From positions 1 through 64,000 of the forward strand of contig CADAAU010000009.1 of the NCBI GenBank assembly GCA_902786015.1: 64,000 bases of DNA, in the 5' to 3' direction. This stretch comes from an uncultured Coriobacteriaceae bacterium (GTDB lineage Bacteria > Actinomycetota > Coriobacteriia > Coriobacteriales > Atopobiaceae). Positions 1-7,354 of the stretch are shown piece after piece (positions within the stretch are counted from its first letter, which is position 1; each line of letters starts with the position of its first letter). Both the position numbers and the translations under genes were made by a program. The notes under the pieces were generated by a model. The model was not told the origin of the DNA. It worked only from the letters and a program-made list of their open reading frames with translations, and did not search any database.

Positions 1-1676
1 TACGACCAGAGTCATCACGAAACACATACTCCTTAGGTCGCCCCTCGCATGAGGGGCGTGGATTGAAATGCATTGAGAATCTTGGTTACCTCGACAACAT
101 TGCGTCGCCCCTCGCATGAGGGGCGTGGATTGAAATCTAGTGGTCCCTGACTTTACATAACAGGGCGTTATGTCGCCCCTCGCATGAGGGGCGTGGATTG
201 AAATTTTCGTGCGCTGAGTAAGACCGTAAGCAAAGAACACGGTCGCCCCTCGCATGAGGGGCGTGGATTGAAATACGGGTGATGACGTGCGCGACTGGTG
301 CGAGAGAGTCGCCCCTCGCATGAGGGGCGTGGATTGAAATCAAGCACTCGCGCAAGTAGGCACGAGTAGCCGAGTCGCCCCTCGCATGAGGGGCGTGGAT
401 TGAAATGCGGCAGTGAGAGAGGAGTGTGCAGGGGGTGGCCGTCGCCCCTCGCATGAGGGGCGTGGATTGAAATGAGCCCACGCCGACCTACTGCGAGGTC
501 TGCGGAGTCGCCCCTCGCATGAGGGGCGTGGATTGAAATTTTCTGGCGGTAGTCTTGGTGGTGGTGGCACTTGTCGCCCCTCGCATGAGGGGCGTGGATT
601 GAAATCTGTGCTGAGAGAAGAAAGAGAGCCATGCCAAAGTCGCCCCTCGCATGAGGGGCGTGGATTGAAATATCTGCTCAGCAAGCCAATCGAACAGCCG
701 ATAAGTCGCCCCTCGCATGAGGGGCGTGGATTGAAATAAATCCAGCGTGATGCAGGCTTCTAGCGTACATCGTCGCCCCTCGCATGAGGGGCGTGGATTG
801 AAATAGAGCCATTTGTCTGAGTATCCTTATTTTTATTGGTCGCCCCTCGCATGAGGGGCGTGGATTGAAATTTACATTACTGTTACTAAGTCTAATGATG
901 CTAAGTCGCCCCTCGCATGAGGGGCGTGGATTGAAATGACGGCATAGTAATAGTTGCCATAAATCGTGTAAAAGTCGCCCCTCGCATGAGGGGTGTGGAT
1001 TGAAATTACTGTTAACATGTATCAATATAACGGGGTTGCGGTCGCCCCTCGCATGAGGGGCGTGGATTGAAATGTCACCTCCCGCCAGAGCATAGCGCCG
1101 AACATGGGTCGCCCCTCGCATGAGGGGCGTGGATTGAAATCGTATGCTAGTCGAGTACGAAGTCAATCATCGGTCGCCCCTCGCATGAGGGGCGTGGATT
1201 GAAATTCAGAAAAGCCGGACTGATAGCCTCGATACTCGGTCGCCCCTCGCATGAGGGGCGTGGATTGAAATATCATCGTCAACGATGTGCCAAATCTCGT
1301 AATCGTCGCCCCTCGCATGAGGGGCGTGGATTGAAATGACGTTGACCCGCTTATATCTCCATACAAGCACGTCGCCCCTCGCATGAGGGGCGTGGATTGA
1401 AATGACCGGATAGCGATAAGATGCACATGCCAAGCGCGTCGCCCCTCGCATGAGGGGCGTGGATTGAAATATGCCGGTGGCGTCCGTGACATACAGGGTG
1501 CCGTTGTCGCCCCTCGCATGAGGGGCGTGGATTGAAATTGGCCTGACCCTACTGGTGGTCAGCCTGACCCGCCGTCGCCCCTCGCATGAGGGGCGTGGAT
1601 TGAAATCACACCTTCGTCAAAATGTGCTTCGCGTCCGGTGTTGCCCCTCGCATGAGGGGCGTGGATTGAAATGATG
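1..1676 (+). CRISPR. CRISPR array, main part (25 repeats), type I-C-like
   Basis: Twenty-five direct repeats of 33 bp start at 37, 104, 172, 242, 308, 374, 441, 507, 573, 639, 705, 772, 839, 905, 974, 1041, 1108, 1173, 1239, 1305, 1371, 1438, 1506, 1574 and 1640. Each starts GTCGCCCCTC, contains the stem GCCCCTC-GCAT-GAGGGGC and ends GTGGATTGAAAT, a layout typical of type I-C repeats. Copies at 974 and 1640 each carry one C-to-T change. Spacers are 32-37 nt and differ from each other. Bases 1-36 look like a further spacer, so the array continues to the left, where leader and cas genes would be expected; none is in this window. Reading frames across the array are spurious. Confidence 0.98.
1669..1676. 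repeat. Left copy of IS target-site duplication
   Basis: AAATGATG directly precedes the left inverted repeat and recurs at 2854-2861 after the right one. It covers the last four bases of the repeat at 1640 plus the first four bases of the adjoining spacer. Confidence 0.93.
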
Positions 1677-1695
1677 TTGAATAGTCAACCAGTGT
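1677..1695 (+). repeat. IS left terminal inverted repeat
   Basis: TTGAATAGTCAACCAGTGT, the exact reverse complement of 2835-2853. Confidence 0.96.
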
Positions 1696-1741
1696 CAGAT
1701 AGAGTACCTCTTCCTCAGCGTCCCCAATACCTTGTCTCGGT

Positions 1742-1830
1742 GGTACGATTGTACCGCCAAACACGAAATCGCCAGCGGGCCCATCCGTCTTCGTGTTTGG
1801 CGACATCCTGGGCGGATGGGCCCGCTGGCG
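1742..1830 (+). promoter_or_regulatory. Interleaved inverted repeats in IS leader (possible pseudoknot or switch)
   Basis: Four segments precede the transposase start. Segment 1 (1755-1767, CGCCAAACACGAA) pairs perfectly with segment 3 (1790-1802). Segment 2 (1770-1787, CGCCAGCGGGCCCATCCG) pairs perfectly with segment 4 (1813-1830). The order 1-2-3-4 with pairings 1:3 and 2:4 is a pseudoknot topology, or two mutually exclusive hairpins of 13 and 18 bp. A small hairpin GGTAC-GATT-GTACC (1742-1755) lies just before. The last segment ends 16 bp before the ATG at 1847. That this RNA controls transposase translation is inference; IS10 and IS50 use leader hairpins to silence read-through transcripts. 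Confidence 0.7.
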
Positions 1831-1846
1831 GACAGGATGATGAGCT

Positions 1847-2827
1847 ATGCCGCGCCGCGAGAACCCGTACGCGGGCATGGTGGAGGGGCTCACGGACGCC
1901 CGGTTCGGGGAGCCGTCCTCCGTCGTCGCCGCAAGAAGGTGCCGGGAGCAGGTGGGCTTCGGGACGTTCGACGGGGCCGCCGAGGCCTGGAAGCCCGACC
2001 CGCGATGCCCCTGGTGCCACCACGGGCACAACCACCGCGACTCCTCGACCCCGTCGGGCAGGCAGCGATGGCTGTGCGCCGAGTGCGGCAGGACCCACAC
2101 GGCCCTGACCGGCACGGTGTTCGAGGAGTCCAAGAAGGACTTCCCGACCTGGGCCCACTTCGTGCGTCTCATGTGCCACAACGCGCAGATCGACCTCGCC
2201 GCCGAGGTCTGCGGCGTCTCCCACCAGACCGCCTTCGAGTGGCGGCACGGGGTGATGGCCACGCTGGGCGCCTACCAGGAGCGCATGGCGCTGCGCGACA
2301 GGTGCTGGATCGACGAGATGTACGTCGAGGACTCCGCCCTCAGGAACACCCCGGGCTACCGGCCGATGAGGGGGCTCTCGAGGAACCAGATCTGCATCTC
2401 GGTCGCGATAGACGTCCACAAGAGGCCGGTCGCGGTCGTGTGCGGGCACGGCAAGCCGAGCGGAAAGAGGGTCGGGGACGCGCTGGAGGCCCACGTCGCC
2501 GAGGGCACGACCTTCCTACACGACAAGGAGCGAGCCCACAACCCACTCATCCGGGCCGTGAGGGGAACCAGCATAGCGTACAAGGCCGACACCAGGGACC
2601 CGGACTACCTCGAGGGCATGAAGATGGTCGACAGCCTCTGTGCCTGGATAAGGAGGTTCATAGAGGGCTACGTCGGGATGAAGCAGGAGAAGCTGCAGGA
2701 GTACCTGAACTGGTACGTCTACCTGTTTCGTGTCAAGCGGGCGGACGAGAGGTGGCCCAAAACTGCAAGGGTGCTCCGCCATTTGATGCTCACTGACGCA
2801 CGTTATCGCAGCTCAAGGAAGCGCTAG
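1847..2827 (+). CDS. IS1595-like DDE transposase
   Basis: The 326-residue protein would catalyse transposition of the surrounding element. A zinc ribbon lies near residues 60-90 (CPWCHHGH ... LCAECG), followed by a helix-turn-helix-like stretch (AAEVCGVSHQTAFEW). The DDE-type catalytic core begins at WIDEMYVED, with a second acidic residue in HDKERAHN. The C-terminal KLQEYLNWYVYLFRVKR resembles the conserved end of ISXO2/IS1595 transposases. Start ATG 1847 was chosen because the zinc ribbon follows at normal distance; GGATGATGAGC just upstream is a weak ribosome-binding site that may be affected by the leader structure. The stop lies 8 bp before the right inverted repeat, so the gene fills the element. 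No frameshift is visible. Confidence 0.92.
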   Translation: MPRRENPYAGMVEGLTDARFGEPSSVVAARRCREQVGFGTFDGAAEAWKPDPRCPWCHHGHNHRDSSTPSGRQRWLCAECGRTHTALTGTVFEESKKDFPTWAHFVRLMCHNAQIDLAAEVCGVSHQTAFEWRHGVMATLGAYQERMALRDRCWIDEMYVEDSALRNTPGYRPMRGLSRNQICISVAIDVHKRPVAVVCGHGKPSGKRVGDALEAHVAEGTTFLHDKERAHNPLIRAVRGTSIAYKADTRDPDYLEGMKMVDSLCAWIRRFIEGYVGMKQEKLQEYLNWYVYLFRVKRADERWPKTARVLRHLMLTDARYRSSRKR

Positions 2828-2834
2828 CATCCGC

Positions 2835-2853
2835 ACACTGGTTGACTATTCAA
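2835..2853 (-). repeat. IS right terminal inverted repeat
   Basis: ACACTGGTTGACTATTCAA, the exact reverse complement of 1677-1695. Confidence 0.96.
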
Positions 2854-2993
2854 AAATGATGATTTGCTGAGGTCAGCAGAACAATGGTCTAAGTCGCCCC
2901 TCGCATGAGGGGCGTGGATTGAAATAACCGGCAAGCGAGAAGCTTGTAAAGAGTGCAACGGTCGCCCCTCGCATGAAGGACGTGGATTGTAAT
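2854..2993 (+). CRISPR. CRISPR array, distal end beyond the IS (2 repeats)
   Basis: It begins with the right copy of the target duplication (2854-2861) and the rest of the interrupted spacer (to 2892). A consensus repeat follows (2893-2925), then a 35-nt spacer (2926-2960), then a degenerate last repeat (2961-2993) with three changes: two G-to-A in the right arm of the stem and one A-to-T near the 3' end. A decayed terminal repeat marks the leader-distal, oldest end, so spacers were added from the left. Bases 2994-3180 beyond it show no gene. Confidence 0.95.
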
Positions 2994-3193
2994 TCTTACG
3001 GTGGGAGGGCGGCGGGCTAGCTCGTAGCCCGTCCTCGATGGTCGTGTTGCCTGACATCGGATTGCCTCCTGCGGGGTATTGGGGCATGGTAACGTGCATT
3101 CGGCGCTAACATGTGCACGAGATTGTGGATACGCCCGGCCGGAAGTAAAGAGTGATGGCCTAGGTACCTGACACCGACGAACGGAGGAAACCT

Positions 3194-3436
3194 ATGTCAC
3201 GCTCCCACAGGCACACCCCGTGCGCGCACTTCGTGCGCCGCCACAAGAGCATGAAGCGCCTGTCCGACAAGCGCGTGCGCCACCTGGGCATCGGCGCCGC
3301 GGGAAACCACGGCGCCTACAGGAAGGCTAACGAGACTTGGGACGGCGATCGGCGCGTCGTGGACCACGCGTCCGACTGCCGCGACCTCGACGCAGAGGGT
3401 GCGCGCCTCTACCGACGTGCCTTCCTCGCGAAGTGA
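3194..3436 (+). CDS. Small basic hypothetical protein
   Basis: This 80-residue protein starts MSRSHRHTPC and is rich in Arg, Lys and His in its first half (HKSMKRLSDKRVRHLG), then more acidic. Small proteins with an MSRSHR-like start are widespread hypothetical proteins, but I do not know a function. A good ribosome-binding site (GGAGG at 3183-3187) precedes the ATG by 6 bp, which supports real translation. It stands alone between the CRISPR end and a truncated reading frame 12 bp downstream. Confidence 0.6.
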   Translation: MSRSHRHTPCAHFVRRHKSMKRLSDKRVRHLGIGAAGNHGAYRKANETWDGDRRVVDHASDCRDLDAEGARLYRRAFLAK

Positions 3437-3448
3437 GGGGGTGGGGGC

Positions 3449-3541
3449 ATGCTGGACTTCGTCTCATGGCATGAGGACAAGGTGGGCTTCGGGGATCTGC
3501 CGACCGTTCGCGACGTGCTGTTTTGCGACACTGGGAATTGA
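3449..3541 (+). pseudogene. Truncated N-terminal gene fragment
   Basis: An ATG with a strong upstream purine-rich site (GAGGGGGTGGGGG) opens a 30-codon frame starting MLDFVSWHEDKVGFGDLPTV. It ends at a TGA formed exactly by the first TGAGCCAC copy of the IS21-like end. It looks like the start of a longer gene cut off by that insertion or its remains. The parent family is not identified. It may be cotranscribed with the small gene ending at 3436. Confidence 0.45.
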
Positions 3542-3593
3542 GCCACCTCCGTCACGAAAAAGTGAGCCACCTTGCCCGGGAAAAGTGAGCCAC
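3539..3593. repeat. IS21-like terminal repeats (remnant end)
   Basis: Three copies of TGAGCCAC start at about 3539, 3563 and 3586, the last two within AAAGTGAGCCAC. Multiple spaced copies of TGAGCCAC are typical of IS21/IS408-type ends. No IstA/IstB genes accompany it, so this is only an end left after loss of the element. Confidence 0.55.
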
Positions 3594-3615
3594 GGGTCGC
3601 GCGTCGGAGAGGGCT

Positions 3616-3765
3616 CGCGGTTAGCTCGGCTGGGCCCGAGACTGACAGGCCGCGGGCACGACCGGACTCGCCGAGCACGCCGAGATCATAGAGGCGCAGG
3701 TCCTCCCGCAGGGCCGGCACCCTGCGGACTACGACGCGGGCCAGACCGCGTGCGTGAACGAGTAG
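3616..3765 (+). pseudogene. Remnant of C-terminal ChW repeat (surface protein)
   Basis: Reading the frame through two stops gives RG*LGWARD*QAAGTTGLAEHAEIIE followed by AQVLPQGRHPADYDAGQTACVNE and a stop. This matches the last ChW (clostridial hydrophobic W) repeat and tail of the gene at 21701-22567 (GWLGWAHDG, AGTTGLSKRAEAID, VQVLPQGQVPAGYDASQ). The first stop (TAG, 3622) replaces the conserved Trp codon TGG. The second (TGA, 3643) replaces a residue of the DG motif. A hairpin GC-rich stretch downstream (3796-3820) resembles the terminator after the 21.7-kb gene. It lies directly after the IS21-like end. Confidence 0.8.
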
Positions 3766-3877
3766 CGGCTCGACAGCTTCCGACCGCCGCCCAAGGCGCC
3801 CTTCCGCGGAGGGGTGCCTTTCTTCGTTTGCATCGCACGCTAAAAGGACACAGCCTCTTTGCCGCGCGTGCCACAAG

Positions 3878-4060
3878 CCTCCGCTTCTGCGTGGCAGTTG
3901 CTAAGTGCTACGCAAATTCGGACGCTTAGTGGCCACCAAACCTCCGTTCTTGCGTAGCGGTCGTCAACCGCCACGCAAAAGCGGACGGATAGCGTCTCCC
4001 AAACCTCCGCTCCTGCGTGGTGGTCGCGAACCGCCACGCAAATTCGGATGCATGAGCAAC
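3878..4060 (+). repeat. 63-bp tandem repeat, three units, each a hairpin
   Basis: Units begin CCTCCG at 3878, 3941 and 4004. The first two are exactly 63 bp; the third is cut near 4060. Each holds an imperfect palindrome such as TGCGTAGCGGT ... ACCGCCACGCA, and differences in the arms mostly keep G-T or Watson-Crick pairing. The period is a multiple of three, so frames stay open through it on both strands, but no protein is recognised. Function unknown. Confidence 0.8.
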
Positions 4061-4084
4061 CGGCGAGGCCGTGGGGGCTTCCCC

Positions 4085-4138
4085 ACGGGCGATCTGACGA
4101 ACTCCTACTCCGTGTGGTACCGAGTCCACAACCTTTAA
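4085..4138 (+). pseudogene. Second ChW repeat fragment
   Basis: The frame TGDLTNSYSVWYRVHNL plus stop matches TGDLAAENGFSVWYRVHSQTYG of the ChW gene at 21701-22567. It ends roughly where the fragment at 3616 begins (YRVH versus YGW). The two pieces therefore look like parts of one former gene now in reversed order, with the tandem repeat between them. Confidence 0.65.
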
Positions 4139-4430
4139 CCAGCAACAGAAACTGCGCCACGCAATCCCGTGAACAGGCGATTCCAAGGGCGGTCATGTAT
4201 ATCGGGCGGTTTTCCCGGTGTGGCAGTGGGTTTGGGTATGCTTGGCGCCGAAGGACGGCGAGAAGAGGTGGCGATGCGGCCATGTCCAACGGGTCGGTGG
4301 CGGCGGAGGGCGCTCCGAGCATGGTGGACAGGTACGGCGATGCCGGCTGTCTGTGTGCATCGAGAGCTTCGATGACATGTATCTCATGTCACGGAGATTA
4401 TCGAGTCCTTTGACGACGACCCACGCTCGA
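4139..4430. other. Gene-free stretch
   Basis: Open frames exist but none has a convincing start, ribosome-binding site or recognisable protein. No repeat or RNA was identified. Confidence 0.5.
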
Positions 4431-4516
4431 CGTCACTCGACAAAATACCGTCGAGTCACTCGACATTCATGTGTCGAGCAGCGTATACTCAATTCGAGCG
4501 GCCCGAGCAAAGGAGG
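4430..4516 (+). promoter_or_regulatory. Promoter, TCGA-rich operator and RBS of the AlbA-type gene
   Basis: A candidate promoter is TCGACA (4460-4465), 18 bp, TATACT (4484-4489). Over the -35 lies the perfect palindrome GTCGAG-TCA-CTCGAC (4450-4464). GTCACTCGACA occurs twice (from about 4431 and 4455), and CGAG/CTCG motifs recur from 4410 to 4500. A strong ribosome-binding site AAAGGAGG lies at 4509-4516. This looks like an autoregulatory operator; the regulator is not shown. Confidence 0.55.
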
Positions 4517-4526
4517 TTTAGTAACC

Positions 4527-6022
4527 ATACCCATCCCCATCAACATCGACGACTTGGTGAGCCAACGCATCGTTGAGTCGAGCCGTGTAGAGTTCAAAGC
4601 TGGGTTCAACCCCAACCCATCATGCACGCCGTCTGTGCGTTTGCCAATGACATAGATAATTTGGGTGGGGGCTACATCGTTATTGGAGTCGAAGAGCACG
4701 ATGGGTCACCTGTGCTACCTCCAAAGGGCGTGCCTCAGGAGCAGATTGACGGTATTCTTAAACGGCTCGTTGGGCTATGCCATCATATCGAGCCCTTGTA
4801 CAACCCCATCGTTGAGCCCGTCCTCTACCAAGAGGTCTATCTTATTGTTATTTGGGTGCCTGGCGGACATGGCCGCCCCTACAAGATCTCGCGCGACGTG
4901 CTTGCCCGCGTCTCCGAGAAGCGCTATTACATCCGTCGATTTAGCAGTACTATAGTCGCCTCTACCGATGAGGAGAAGGAGCTCTTTTATATCTCTAGCG
5001 ACATACCCTTTGACGACCGTCCCAATCTGCTCGCCCATGTTGACGACCTCGACCTTGGGCTCATGCGCGAACACCTTCGCACGACGGACGCTGCCCTCTA
5101 CGGCCTTTCGAAGACGATGGACAAGCTCGAGGTGGCACGCGATATGCAGCTCGTCTCGGGACCCATCGAGGACGAGAGGCCGCTCAACGTTGGAATTCTT
5201 ATGTTTTGCGAGCGACCAGAGCGTTTTTTTCGCTATGCATACATTCAAGTGGTGACAATACCCGATCAAACGGGCACCGGCATGATAGAAAAGGTGTTCC
5301 GAGGACCGATCCAGAGGCAGCTCGAAGATGCGCTGCTGTACATCAGGAACTTCTGCCTTGCGGAGGCAGTAATTAAGCTTCCTAACCAGGCAGAGGCGAA
5401 GCGTATCTTCAACTATCCCTATCAGGCTGTCGAAGAAATTCTGGTGAGTGCGGTGTACCACCGGTCCTATCAGGTTCACGAGCCAATCACCGTGCGCATT
5501 ACGCCTTCGGGCATGGAAATCATCAGCTTCCCCGGGTTCGCTCGTAGCATTACCAACACAGACATTGCAAACAAGACCATACGCGGCCGCGTTTATCGCA
5601 ACAGGCGGATTGGTGACTACCTTAAGAAGCTAAGGCTCATCGAGGGCCACAACACCGGATTTCCCAACGCATATGCCGCGCTTTCCGCAAACGGCTCGCC
5701 CGACCTCGTGTTCAAGATGGATGACGAGCGCAGCTTTCTTTCTGTTACCATTCCCGTTCATCCACACTTCCAACAGGGCGGCGATGCTCGCGCGCGTGCA
5801 TACGAGGAGCGCATCCTGCAGGTACTTTCCCAAGAGCCCCTCACGCTTACGGCGCTTGCCCATGCCATGGGCTGCAAGGGGATATCGAAGAGGCTGAACT
5901 CCGCGGTGGAGAGGCTTGTTGCACAAGGGCAGCTCGAACGCGTGGCGTCGGCCAAAGCGCGCACGTCTCTACTTCGGGTTACGCAACGGGCTTCAACTCC
6001 TAAAGATGGCTGGCAGGTGTGA
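4527..6022 (+). pseudogene. AlbA/Schlafen-type ATP-binding regulator, frameshifted
   Basis: The family has an N-terminal AlbA_2 (Schlafen-like) putative nucleic-acid binding domain and a C-terminal GHKL-type ATPase fold. Here the N-terminus (PIPINIDDLVSQRIVESS, RVEFKAGFNPNP) is read in one frame to 4616. The continuation (IMHAVCAFANDIDNLGGGYI, VIGVEEHDG) is read from 4619 in another, a net loss of one base in a C/A-rich run. The expected start after AAAGGAGG is ATA (4527) where ATG would fit. The remainder to 6022 is open and includes EEILVSAVYHRSYQ and a C-terminal winged-helix-like segment. An internal ATG at 4622 could give a 466-residue product lacking the first strand, but has no ribosome-binding site. 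Probably inactivated, unless the shift is a sequencing error. Confidence 0.8.
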
Positions 6023-6213
6023 ACAGGGGACGTGTTTTTCGTTCCATCGTCAAGAGTCGTGGTGCCAAGCGCTAAAGACGGGAGGAAAGCACTGCTTGGC
6101 TTTTCCACGCCGCAGCCAATTTCCTTGAGGCTCCTCGCGTTGATGAGGGCCTTTTTGACATTACAATGGATGCATAAGCATATGTGAGACTCTATGTGGC
6201 AGGGGTGGCTGGC

Positions 6214-7239
6214 ATGCAGAAGGCCCTTATTTGTATCGCAACCGCTATCGCGCTCATCCTTTGTGGCTGCGCGCAAACCCAAGGTGGCAACCAGAACGGC
6301 TCTGCCGGTGCCGAGGCAAGCACCACCGTCGAGCGACGCGAGATCGCCCATCGGTATGCCTCGGCATCCGAAGCCAAGGACCTGCTGCTCTCTAACGACA
6401 AGTATTATGCGGGCTTTAGCCAGAACGACCTCGACTTCAGGATGCAGAAGTCGGGGGCCACGATGGAGGAGTACAAGTCCTTCGCCGCCGAGCAAACGCG
6501 CGATTTCACTGATGAGGAGAAGGATACGTTAGACAAGCACCTCGCGGACATGGCAACCATGCTAGCCGAGCGTGGCTATACCCTTCCCCCGCTCGAAGAG
6601 GTGACGTTCGTGAAGACCACCATGGCCGAGGAATGCAATGCGGGTGGCTACACCCACGATACGACGATCTTTCTTGCGTCGGCCGTGTTGGACGGCTCGG
6701 CCAACAAAGGCGAGTTTGAAGGGAACTCGGAATTCCTTGAGGTGCTTCTCTGGCACGAGCTCTTCCACTGTCTCACCAGAAACAACCCTGACTTCAGGGC
6801 CGATATGTACAAGCTCATTCACTTTACCGTGCACGACGCGGAATACGCGCTGCCGCCGAGCGTGATGGAGTACCACATCAGCAATCCCGACGTCGAGCGC
6901 CACGACTCCTCCGCCATGTTCAAAATTGACGGGAAGGACGTCGAGTGCTTCATGGATTGGGTGACGACGAAACACTTCCAGAAGAAGGGAGAAAACTTCT
7001 TTGGCTGTGCTGCTACGGCTCTGGTGCCGGTTGATGGAACGGACACCTTCTACACCTCCGACCAGGCTGCCAACTTCAACGAGGTCTTTGGGGGCAACAC
7101 GGGATATGTTATCGACCCCGAGGAGTGCATGGCGGACAACTTCTCCTTCGCGATGACTTTCGGCAGGGAGGGGCCGGCCGAAGGGGGCTACAAGTCTCCC
7201 GAGATAATCGAGGGCATTATCGCCTATCTAAGCCGATGA
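6214..7239 (+). CDS. Lipoprotein with zinc-metallopeptidase motif
   Basis: The 341-residue protein starts at the internal ATG 6214 (MQKALICIATAIALILCGC), which gives a clean lipoprotein signal with the modified Cys in LCGC near residue 19. An upstream GTG at 6184 would add ten residues before the signal. The zinc-binding motif HELFH lies at residues 181-185. A downstream EECMADNF near residue 305 fits the third ligand and helix of gluzincin-type peptidases. It should sit on the outer face of the membrane as a peptidase-like enzyme; the substrate is unknown. It is followed 115 bp later by the giant surface protein with its own promoter. Confidence 0.75.
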   Translation: MQKALICIATAIALILCGCAQTQGGNQNGSAGAEASTTVERREIAHRYASASEAKDLLLSNDKYYAGFSQNDLDFRMQKSGATMEEYKSFAAEQTRDFTDEEKDTLDKHLADMATMLAERGYTLPPLEEVTFVKTTMAEECNAGGYTHDTTIFLASAVLDGSANKGEFEGNSEFLEVLLWHELFHCLTRNNPDFRADMYKLIHFTVHDAEYALPPSVMEYHISNPDVERHDSSAMFKIDGKDVECFMDWVTTKHFQKKGENFFGCAATALVPVDGTDTFYTSDQAANFNEVFGGNTGYVIDPEECMADNFSFAMTFGREGPAEGGYKSPEIIEGIIAYLSR

Positions 7240-7284
7240 GACCTGGGCACCGGCGTCTCGCTGGACGAGATGCGTGTGCCGGTG

Positions 7285-7313
7285 TTGTACCGCTCATCCT
7301 TCGAACGTATAAT
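7285..7313 (+). promoter_or_regulatory. Promoter of the giant surface protein gene
   Basis: TTGTAC (7285-7290), 17-bp spacer, TATAAT (7308-7313), 41 bp before the ATG at 7355. Confidence 0.7.
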
Positions 7314-7354
7314 TCGCAGCAAGTATCACGTACGTCGCTGCGAAAGGTGGGCAT

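Larger units (their letters stand above)
1677..2853 (+). mobile_element. IS1595-family-like insertion sequence inside the CRISPR array
   Basis: This 1177-bp element is bounded by perfect 19-bp inverted repeats (1677-1695 and 2835-2853) and flanked by an 8-bp direct duplication (AAATGATG). It carries one transposase gene. The 8-bp duplication and the zinc-ribbon plus DDE transposase fit the IS1595 family. The element lies in the same orientation as the repeats. Removing it and one duplication copy restores a 35-nt spacer between the repeats at 1640 and 2893. All its parts look intact, so it may still be mobile. The family call rests on remembered motifs, not a search. Confidence 0.93.

Noticed and set aside
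137..1519. Several open frames on both strands with repeated SIHAPHARGD or FNPRPSCEGR motifs
   Set aside because: They are translations of the CRISPR repeats; the motif repeats exactly with the array period.
3905..4138. A 77-codon frame through the tandem repeat ending in a ChW fragment
   Set aside because: It is open because the repeat length is a multiple of three; the N-terminal part is basic, repetitive and lacks a ribosome-binding site.
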